A DNA stretch of 64,000 nt, taken from Pelodera strongyloides. Its lineage: Eukaryota; Nematoda; Chromadorea; Rhabditida; Rhabditidae. Below the pieces are notes generated by a model. That model was not told where the DNA came from. It made no database searches and was given only the letters and a program-made list of their open reading frames with translations. The translations under genes were made by a program, and so were the position numbers. Within the stretch, counting starts at the first letter, position 1; the number at the start of each line of letters is the position of its first letter. The stretch is taken from the NCBI GenBank assembly GCA_036852015.1, contig JAANDG010000024.1:1-64000 (forward strand), given 5' to 3'. This document shows positions 55,312 through 64,000 of the stretch, piece after piece.

Positions 55312-58300
55312 TTAGAAATCAATATTTACAGGATATTGTCCGGTTAGACAGGCTGTGCAATGTCCTGGTTCGAAACCGACTTGGGGTTTGATTCCTCTTT
55401 GTACTGCGCGTTTGAGACCTGAATATATGCGATAGTTTACACATACCTGAAATACACGACAGTGTAACCCTCAGCTGATATTAAGTTTGTATAGTATTTG
55501 CGTTTAACAGAGACTTGGAAGTGACTCGGAAACCCTGGGGTGAATATTTGTAAGACATTTCATAAGTAATAATTGTGCCCGACCTTCAACTGACAGATAT
55601 CGTACGGACTCGGCTCCGAATCTTTCTTCCATCTCCTGAAGTGTGTGATTTGCTGCTATCAATTCAGCGGAAGATGGAATGTTGATACCCATAAAGCACG
55701 GATATTTAAGAGCTGGGGAGGCGATACGGAGGTGGACCTGCAAGGGTTTATCATTCTAGAGGACTAGAGGGTGTGTAAGGAGCTTTAGAAACTATTTCAC
55801 TTAAGCCATTCATTCATTCATTTATTTACTTATTACGAAAACAAAATGTATCGCGCAAGTTAGTGGTTTGCGTTGACAGACAGACAAATGGAATAAAAAA
55901 GGACCTCTTTAGCTCCAGCATCTTTGAGCATCTTGACAATGATTCCCATTGTATTCCCTCTGACAATCGAATCATCAACAAGAACGATCTTCTTCCCATC
56001 AACGTTTCCTTTTAACACGCCGAATTTGCGTAGAATTGCTGATTGTCGAAGTTCTGGAAAGAGTTTAACTCCAAACTTGAGTATTTTTCGGAAGATTTCA
56101 CGAGGTGTTATCTCGGACCAGAGTTTATTATGCAAGATATAATTGCAATGTTTAAACAAACTAACCAGTATTGGGTTGGATAAAAGATCGTCCAACATAG
56201 CTATTCCTATTCAACGATGGTTGGTAGGGGATCCCAGACTGAAAATATTGGCTGATTGAAGGAACAAGGAGCATTACTACGACCAGGGAATTTGCGTAAG
56301 AAAGAGGCTGCATGAAAAACGAATAGAAAAGGAACGTACAAAGTTTGCGAAGCCAATGGCTGCAGCCATTGAACTATCCGGCACATTGCTTATGATATCG
56401 GCCTCGACCTGCAAATAGGGAACGAAAGAATAAAAAGAGCTACCTCGCTCCGCTCGCTAGCACCGAATCAATTGCGGCAAACTAATGTTACACTGATGTG
56501 ACATACATACGTCTCTCTTAAAACTTACGGGGCTTTCCTCGGCTAGAATCCTGCCAGTCTCTTCACGCACGGTCTGGACTTGTTGTCCTAAACAGGGCAA
56601 AAAGTTGAAAGATCTGAATAGTTGAGAAGCTAAGTAACTAGTGATGTCGGACCTAGAAGCACCGGAATCTGCATACTTACCTTCCAATACCGTATCACCT
56701 CTTGCAAAGTAGACATATTCAAATATACACATTGCGGACGGCGTTTGTGGTTTCATCTGAAAAGGACTATGAGAGCATTTACGAACAATGCCAATCTACT
56801 TCGGTGGCTAGATACGTATTCACGACACATTATGCTATGTAGAAATGGTGCGCAGACCGGATACATATGATTACCGCAGTCGAGATGTTTAGCTAAAAGA
56901 GGTCGATAATAGAGGCCATATTCACCGTTCCGATTCCCTCGGGAAAATATTCCCTGGGGACAGAAAATAGCATTCTAATGTGAAACACGCAGAGAAAAAG
57001 ACGGGGGAATTCCCCATGGGGAATTGAGTGATGAATATGGCCTCTGTACATATAGTGTAAAGTACATACGACGGTCAGGGAAAAAATTGCAAGAATCTAT
57101 GATAAGTAACTAACTTGACAAACGCTTTTCACACCGTAACGAGTAATTTCGATAATTTCTCCGGGAGCTACTTCACAGTGCAGCTTGGCAGACGGAGGGA
57201 GAGCACACGATTCTGAGGCTGCCACGTAACCCAGTGGGCGGTCCTTGTCTAAAAAAAAAGATATAGGGCATGAAGTATAGAATCATTGGGTTTGTGTATC
57301 CGGCAGGGTGTCTTGGATCTATAGTTCACCTATAATTTTTTTTGACGTTTTGACAGTCGTTTTGTTAGCATTTGCGCGAAATTGTTCGGATTACTGTGTC
57401 TTGGTGCTTCGGTTACCGTAATTGTTACCGCAGCCCTCACTCACCTTTCCCTCCATATATTGTGCCAACAACCAATGGTCGGTTGCCAAACGGATCCCTG
57501 ATTGCGTAGACTCGATCATATGTCATAACGAGTAGAGAATAGGACATGTTCAGTGCAGACATTGTCACTGCGAGTTCCTGAAGAAAAAAATGTTGTGATC
57601 ATGTTTAATGGCCGCACATTAGGTAAGTACAGGAAAGTGGAAACCCCGATGCATGTGCCCGGTCAGCTCCGATTATTTGAGGGACGCGATCGGGCACATA
57701 TCGGAGTTTTTAGACGTCGCTCCATGGTTCGAGCATCAGCTAGTGTAGCGGTATATGTACTATCGTACCTTTGAAATGTCTCCGAAGTCCTCCTCGTTCT
57801 CTCGACACTTGAAGTTGAGTGCAATTGCTTTCGCGACCATTTGGGCAATTAATTCTGAATCGGTGTCAGTGGAGAGACCGACACCCTGATCCATCACCTG
57901 CAATAATTACATTATGAGAAAAACGTAATATATACTTCGAAGATGTAGTCCATTTAGGCAAAGTTTATGAAGTAGTACGTGTAGTACTATGCTCTACGAT
58001 TAGCATTTAAATCTAAAACCTATGTATGTCGTGAGATTCGGGATATTTTCTTACAATTCGGTATAGGATTAAGCTTCCACCTACCACTTTTCTCTGCTCC
58101 GATGCCCCAACCAATTCTCCGTTGTGGGCGATAGCAATCGTACCAATAGAAGTGTAGACGACAAACGGTTGCACACAATTGATGGCCGGCTGAATCTTTG
58201 CTTGCTTTATATACATAATAAAAAATATATTTTATTAATGCATAATATGTATTAATAATAGTAATATTAGTATAAAAATACAACGGGGCTTACCCTTTTC

Positions 58301-59570
58301 TTTCCAGCAGTCGAGTATCGATTGTGGCCAATCAGAATCACTGACTCTGAAAATGAACTCAATTGTAAGCTGATATAAACAGTTTGAATTATTGCTTCCA
58401 CGAAAATCATTTACATATGATGCACAGCACACTTACCTCATAAATAGAACGCTTGAAAAAACATCATATGTAAGCCCTTTTTGAAGTTAAGATGTATTAA
58501 TAGAATGTGCGTCACAACAAAAGTTGTCAAAACTTTCCCAGTTAAAAGAAAATGAATTTCAAAGTTCACATTTTCCATAGTAACCGCGTTTAGTGGACCC
58601 AGGCATACCCGTCAGTGACAAAGGAAAAAAAATCGAATTGCACGAATTGCAAATTGAATTGCAAATTGCATGAAGAAGAAAGTCTTACCGTCCATCTTCT
58701 GAATAGCTTCAGGGGTAAAGACGTCTCTGACCAGTCCGTGTCCCTTTACGATATCGAAGTGATGACGATCATGACCATCCGAACCCACGAGACCTGCCGA
58801 CTCAGTACCTCTGAACATATTGAGAATAGATCGTAATTCCCCAGATTGGAATGGAACCGACGGCCGGTTTTTGAAACGCATCTCAAATAACTGCATTCCT
58901 ATGTAGCTATGCTGAGTGGGATCGATTTTTTATTCACACAATGCTCATTTCCATGTAATGCATAGGAATGCAGTTATTTGACATACGTTTCAAAAACTGG
59001 CCGTTATTTCGCGTGCACTAGGAGTGCAAACGGAGCGAAATCGGCAGGCAGTTTTTAAGCTTCCTCATTCAGTGTGAATGTTGCAACATTGAAGCGTATT
59101 GATTCCTAGGTGGTGTGCCTAGACGCTAAGCCAGGCACCATGGAAAAACTTGCAGTGTACCTGATTAGCATAAATGTGTGATCTATAAATAGAATCCCCG
59201 TCTGAATGACTTCATTTCACTACCAGCAGCTCTTCTGTACCGTGTCACGACAAAAGCGTTCGTTTTGTGTATGCACACCTATCACGCTAACTGATATTTG
59301 AGAGGTACGGTAGTTTCTTTTTTTCTCTCCAAATCTCCGATCTCCACTAATATAAGACCACTCATGTGTTTAAATACAGATATAAACTTTTCAGAAACAA
59401 CACCCACACTATTTCAAACAAATGATTGGCGAGACTTTCACTAGTATTCTATTGTTGGCTCATTGGATGGCGATTCTCCTATACACAATGTTAGGATGTT
59501 GTGGTGGAGCGAAGAAGGATCAGGCCAAAGCAACACCGGCTATGATAGCTGCAGCAGTAGGGTGTTTTAT

Positions 59571-59605
<35 letters not shown>

Positions 59606-60839
59606 GGGAAAGAATGGGAAGAGAGAGAAGGGAAAGAATGGAGAAAGTGAGAGGTTCGATATATAATCTAAGGAACAGTATTTTATAATGCTACTTTTCA
59701 GAAATCTGTCGACAGTAGCGCTGGTGTCGGTGACCAGGTAAGGCGCTACCGTTTGAACAAGTGCTAGATCTGGCTTGTTTTATATGGCAAAATGAAAGAA
59801 AGCGCATACATCCTCTAATTTGAATATGCTAATTTCAGTCATCGACTAATCAGACAGCACCAAGCGAAGCTCAGTCGAAGCCCGCTGCTGCCGGAGCGTC
59901 AAAGATGGGTAAAGCTGATGCAGGGGGAGCGCCAGCCATTGCGGGCGACGACGGAGGGTACTGTATTCTGAGAAAATTAGTCAACCCAGTAGAAACAGAA
60001 GGAGAGTGCTAGAGACAGAGAGACAGGGTAACGAAAAGATGCTAACACCACGCATATTACGACTATAATTACGGTCGTTAATATTCCGCTCGAGGAACAG
60101 GTGAACGTCAACATTCTAAGGTTAAAATAAAGAATAGAAACAATATTAAATTTAGATATGAAAAGTGCCCTGAGATGACCCCAGAGGAATTGGAGAAGAT
60201 TGCCCAGAAAGCGCCATGATAGGATAGATAACTCTGTTGGATATTTTTAGTTTCCTCCCAACAGTTATCATAATGACGGTTTTAACCTATGAATATAAAT
60301 ATTATCAAGATTTCTGGACGACACGACCAAAATCAATAAAAAGTCCCCGAATATGCAAATTTGGTCCCGGAATATGCAAATTTGGTACTACGGTAACTGT
60401 CGGGAGATGCCATGCTCATTCAGTCAGGGTTTGATGTAGTCACTGTCTAGTTGAGTGCGAGTTGATTTCTCTCCATAATAAGAAAATAGTGTTGTGATTA
60501 GTCGTGTTAAGATGTTAATTGGATTGTCACCTATTTTAAATGAGCACTTCGATTGATTGATCGAATAAAAGCTTTATTTGGCAAGTTTATGTGTATATTT
60601 TCTAAAACAAAAAAGAGTATAAATTCTGTAAAACTTATCATCATGAAAAGAGAAAAAAAAACAGGCTTCTAGAAAGAGAGATAGACAGATAGAGAGAGAA
60701 CGAGAGAGAGAGAGAGAAATAGTAAAATAAAAACAACCTACCTATGTTGTAGAGCAGTTAAACCATCAGCTGCAAGAATCGGTAGTGCGCCTTTTGCATC
60801 ACAATCCGCTCCCTGGACTAGGCCGATTATACCGCACAT
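55312..60839 (-). CDS. PPAT: Amidophosphoribosyltransferase (GPAT)
   Basis: Fourteen exons give 488 residues: 60742-60839, 58689-58810, 58294-58346, 58085-58195, 57769-57897, 57445-57577, 57115-57248, 56681-56756, 56529-56587, 56340-56408, 56166-56238, 55905-56053, 55584-55737, 55312-55418. The enzyme makes phosphoribosylamine from PRPP and glutamine, the committed step of de novo purine synthesis in the cytosol. The N-terminal class II glutaminase starts directly MCGIIGLV, so the nucleophile Cys is residue 2, and contains [16 protein letters not shown] and AHNGELV. The PRPP loop is [12 protein letters not shown]. Cysteines in [19 protein letters not shown] and [12 protein letters not shown] fit the iron-sulfur ligands. 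The human enzyme has a short propeptide before the Cys; none is seen here. The ATG follows TTTCAG by six bases. Intron 1 holds a nested plus-strand gene. Confidence 0.95.
56911..57045. mobile_element. 135-bp MITE related to the 31264-32770 element
   Basis: The left end AGAGGCCATATTCACCG and the right end, complement of AGAGGCCATATTCATCA, match the 1.5-kb element's terminal repeats. The interior has the same style of GGGGAATTCCCC words. It lies in the PPAT intron 56757-57114. Confidence 0.85.
59422..60219 (+). CDS. Small Cys-Gly/Ala-rich protein nested in PPAT intron 1
   Basis: Four plus-strand exons (59422-59556, 59702-59737, 59839-59957, 60156-60219) join in phase to 117 residues. The first 25 residues are hydrophobic and could be a signal or membrane segment. 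The second Met (59488) would give a 95-residue form starting [12 protein letters not shown]. The middle is Ala/Ser/Gln-rich and unstructured, and the C-terminus has [15 protein letters not shown]. Function is unknown; I suspect a nematode-restricted small protein. It lies entirely inside PPAT intron 1 on the opposite strand. A GA repeat sits in its first intron. Confidence 0.65.
59573..59603 (+). repeat. (GA)n microsatellite
   Basis: A GA run in the first intron of the nested small gene. Confidence 0.9.
60349..60386 (+). promoter_or_regulatory. Tandem octamer-like repeat
   Basis: GAATATGCAAATTTGGT occurs twice at a 21-base period (60349-60365 and 60370-60386). Each copy contains the POU octamer ATGCAAAT. 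It lies downstream of the nested small gene and about 360 bases inside PPAT intron 1. A regulatory role is an inference. Confidence 0.35.
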
Positions 60840-63497
60840 TATTTTCTGAAATTGCACAATTATGGTTGAGAATATTAGTATCATCATAATAGATAATTTG
60901 TACACATTCGATCAATCAATAGAAGTATAGCTTGGCAACATAACATTTGAGCAGGTTCAAGTAGGAAAAAGTTACTTACTGCTGAGGAGTGAATACGCTG
61001 TAAAAAGTGAGCGCTTGCTACCGTACTACTACACTAATTACTTGATGTTGAATATTTACAGTAAACCAACGCCAAAAGTCAAAAGTAGAAGATTAGTTGA
61101 TTTTATAGTAAAGAAATCTTGTTGTATGGAAATATTATTAATTTAAAAGGAACGTAAAAGTCTTCGTTGGTCTATGCCTTCCAGTAATCAGTTGTGTTTC
61201 AAAAAGGCCGCACATCACCCTCTTTCATATCAATGAGACATGTCTCTGCGCGCATTTTTCAAGGAAATGTTGTACAAATACTGGGAAAACATCCTTGTTG
61301 CATTGTATTTTTTTCAACTATCACAGTATGACCGCTAGCCAATACTGTTATGTTACGTAATCTAACAACATATATAATAATAGAGCCCAATAAGATTCAA
61401 AACACGTAAAAACAGCAATTAACAATAAACTTCCGTGTAATCGACCATAAAGAACAGATCATCGCATGAGTGCAATGTTACACCGTGATTCAATGCGATA
61501 TTATCAAGTAGTAATCACTAAAATCAACTTATGAAAGCAAAGTGAAATGGGCCATTTCAAATGGCTGATTTTGACTATTGTCACCATAATATACAAGGTA
61601 TCCATATAGGACTTTTATTTCCACCTGCATTAACGCTAAGCATTAATTCATATAAATAAAGTGCAATAGGATAGGATAATGTTGTATGTTCTCCATATCG
61701 TACAGTACACGCTAGGCTTCGAATACAGTACCTTGACTTGGCATTAGAGTCTACCTAATGAGTGGGAAATGGGTAAGATGTCTAAAACGTCTCTTAAAAA
61801 CACTTCCAAGGTACAGAGAAAGAATATGGAAAGAAAGAGTAGTACCTAACACTGAAAACTCCGATTACACATAAGATAGAGATGTGTAATAAATAACGAT
61901 AGTTGAACTACTCGACATATCATTGATAGAGACTACATACTATAATGGTAGGCGGAGATCCCATGTGGACTGTTTAAAGATCAAAAAGGTCAAATAGTTC
62001 GACCGAAGGCAGTGCTATGCGTCTGATTTCGGCGACATTAGATGTATATCACCATAAAGGGGTGTGCATCCCAAGACACCCCTCGTAGCAATGGTAGTTT
62101 GAACTGAGCACACTCTGGCCGTCGCTAGCTTACGCCACTCCCAACTCGAAGCTCATTGATATGCTTCGTTATACATATATAGCAAAGTTAGATGACCGAT
62201 TTACGATAGAATAGTGTGAAAGCTCTCCATCATAGTTTTCATCCGCGGTTATGTAAAAAAGCTCCTGTTAATAATCACCTTCTATAATACTGATCTGTAA
62301 AACAATGCAGTGATGCGAATATTGCATAAGAACTTTCGAGAGTAACACGTCTAGCTGAAGACCATGTGGAGACGAGTTGACGACGAAGATTGGTCACGAC
62401 AAGATCACGGAAAACTGTTCGCTCACGAAAAAATCCAGGGAACCGTCACCAGATGGGCATCTACGTTTCCTATGTATAGATGCGCTCAAAATTCATGAAG
62501 ATCGAAACATAAACTGCTTCCCAACACCAAGCCTAGTCTGCATCTGCATCTTAAACTGGATGTACAGTATCATAGGGAATCCATGTCACGTGGTAGATCC
62601 TCTATGCGCATCGCATAAATCAAACAAAGGATCACCCAGCCACACGTGACCACTGATAACATCTTTCGAAATTTGCATCCAATTGATAAGGAAATGGTGC
62701 AGTGTCCGCGCACTACATTATAAATACCACGTACATAAAATGAAATATATTCAACTCTAATGTGCCTAAAATGAAGAAACCTGACTTCAGAGAAAAAAAC
62801 GAGACCGATTCTACATGCTTGTCTATGTGTGCTTTTTGTACGTCTGAATGAAGTGGTATTCGTATTGTATAATAAGCTCATCAAAAAAACTTGTCATAAT
62901 CTCACTAACTAACAAATCTCATGTAATCACCAGCACACAACAATATAATAGAAACATTTACTTCACACATAACATAACAAACATAGACGATAAAAAGTAC
63001 ACTAGATGTACAAAGGAAACTATCTCTTAAAATCTAATTTACTGTCTAGAATAGCAGAACGTATATTTACTAGGACGGACGGAGTACGTAATGTGCAGGT
63101 AATCCCTAGTCATTTTTGGAAACCCGAAAAACTAGGAGCACACTGTCTGTCGAACCTGAAATATAAGGGAGGGTCACCATACTTCCGATACACATATAAA
63201 AATAACATCCAAAGTTCCATATCCCACCAAGTTTATTCCGACACGCCGTTTTTATTGCCGCAAAGAATTCAAATTAATAAAATGGTGCGTAAAGCAAAAT
63301 GCACGCAATGTAACGCAACTATAAGATACATGAAGAAAACTGAGCGCAGTGCTTAAAAAGGTTCACCAAAGTATTCTCGACATTGCATGTTTCATTCTTG
63401 GCTAATTTGGCTTTCACAAAGATAACCACTATATGAGACAAATCACAAAGATAAATCGGAGGTGGGACACAGCAGATATCGGAAATAACATCCTTAC
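60840..63497. other. Intergenic region between PPAT and acyl carrier protein
   Basis: AT-rich DNA upstream of PPAT and downstream of the acyl carrier gene. I could not support a gene. A 116-codon plus-strand frame at 63006-63356 has no recognisable homology or splice context. Confidence 0.4.
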
Positions 63498-64000
63498 CTA
63501 TTCGTAGACGTCCTCTCGTTCGCAAATGTATTTGTACACGTCCTTGAGCGTTTTCAACTTCTCGGATTCCTAAAGTTAGAATTTTTTGAGAATGCAATCG
63601 GAAAGTATCTTGGTTTTTCCGGAAACTACTATCAATAAGTGATGAAACGTTTCAGGAATGCAGATGTTCGATAATAGATTTTTCTGAATCCTGAGTAATT
63701 TTCATAATAAAAAAACCTGGAGTCCATTATACAATATGCAAACCTACTACCGGTGCCTGTGTGGCCAAGTTATGATATCTGGAAACATAGAAACACAACG
63801 GTCAACAATATCAAGAGCGTAGTAAAATCAAAATCAATCACCTGAAGAGGGATTTCGAAGCCGAATTCGTCCTCAACGGCCATCATAATCTCAACCTGAA
63901 ACCAATAGACGAGCTAGTTGCTAGTTCTATTTTTTCGTTACAACAGCTTTTACTCGAGGGACCGAGTTAGTAGGTAGCCTACAGAACTTTCCACTACCTG
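63498..64000 (-). CDS. NDUFAB1: Mitochondrial acyl carrier protein, 3' end (partial)
   Basis: Two complete minus-strand exons (63842-63895 and 63498-63569) encode VEIMMAVEDEFGFEIPLQ joined to ESEKLKTLKDVYKYICERE and a stop. This is the helix II to C-terminus segment of acyl carrier proteins. The last three bases of the window (63998-64000) are the CAG that ends the preceding exon, matching the Gln of the usual DSLDQ-VEI junction, so the phosphopantetheine serine lies just outside. The protein carries acyl chains for mitochondrial fatty acid and lipoate synthesis, supports iron-sulfur cluster assembly, and is a complex I subunit. A coding-like segment in the intron near 63750 does not fit the family and was left out. 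Confidence 0.88.

Noticed and set aside
63006..63356. 116-codon plus-strand open frame
   Set aside because: No recognisable domain, AT-rich composition, and no splice partners. Probably chance.
63720..63780. Coding-like segment (YHNLATQAPVV) between acyl carrier exons
   Set aside because: Including it breaks phase, while skipping it gives the expected acyl carrier sequence.

Overview
The window looks like nuclear DNA from a nematode. Coding sequence is split into many short exons, almost all with GT...AG introns whose acceptors read TTTCAG, TTTTAG or TTTAG. Several start codons sit a few bases after a lone TTTCAG-type acceptor, as expected for spliced-leader trans-splicing. Foldback elements are abundant. 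I cannot name the species. I assembled gene models by hand from splice signals, reading phase and remembered protein families, so exon edges are predictions. Six complete conserved genes, one terminal fragment and one small nested gene were resolved. Five of the six complete models have consistent phases throughout; one junction in GTF2H3 is ambiguous.

Layout. 1-4288: two related repeat units, head to tail, with no recognisable gene. 5261-7773: exons on the minus strand of a protein I do not recognise. 8289-18700: gene-poor, repeat-rich DNA with a tRNA-like relic between GC-rich palindromes, purine tracts, minisatellites and a MITE. 18790-29048 (-): TTLL4-type tubulin glutamylase, 19 exons. 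30704-37312 (-): SMARCD/BAF60 subunit of SWI/SNF; its last intron carries nested MITEs and an intact tRNA-Glu(CTC). 37313-38214: promoter region shared with the divergent gene PCF11. 38215-44781 (+): PCF11, a cleavage and termination factor. 45808-48705 (+): GTF2H3/TFB4 of TFIIH. 49141-54487 (+): VPS33A of HOPS/CORVET. 55312-60839 (-): PPAT, first enzyme of de novo purine synthesis, with a small gene nested on the opposite strand in its first intron. 63498-64000 (-): 3' end of mitochondrial acyl carrier protein.

The genes serve unrelated housekeeping roles: chromatin remodelling, transcription initiation and termination, lysosomal fusion, purine synthesis, mitochondrial metabolism and microtubule modification. 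PCF11, GTF2H3 and VPS33A lie on one strand with gaps of about 1.0 and 0.4 kb and could share expression, but this is not shown. The most unusual observations are two conserved-gene introns that appear to end in TTTTGG rather than AG, a cohort of foldback elements with TTAAAG ends, an intact tRNA inside a transposon-like element inside an intron, and an intron minisatellite that repeats an acceptor-like motif just before the real acceptor.
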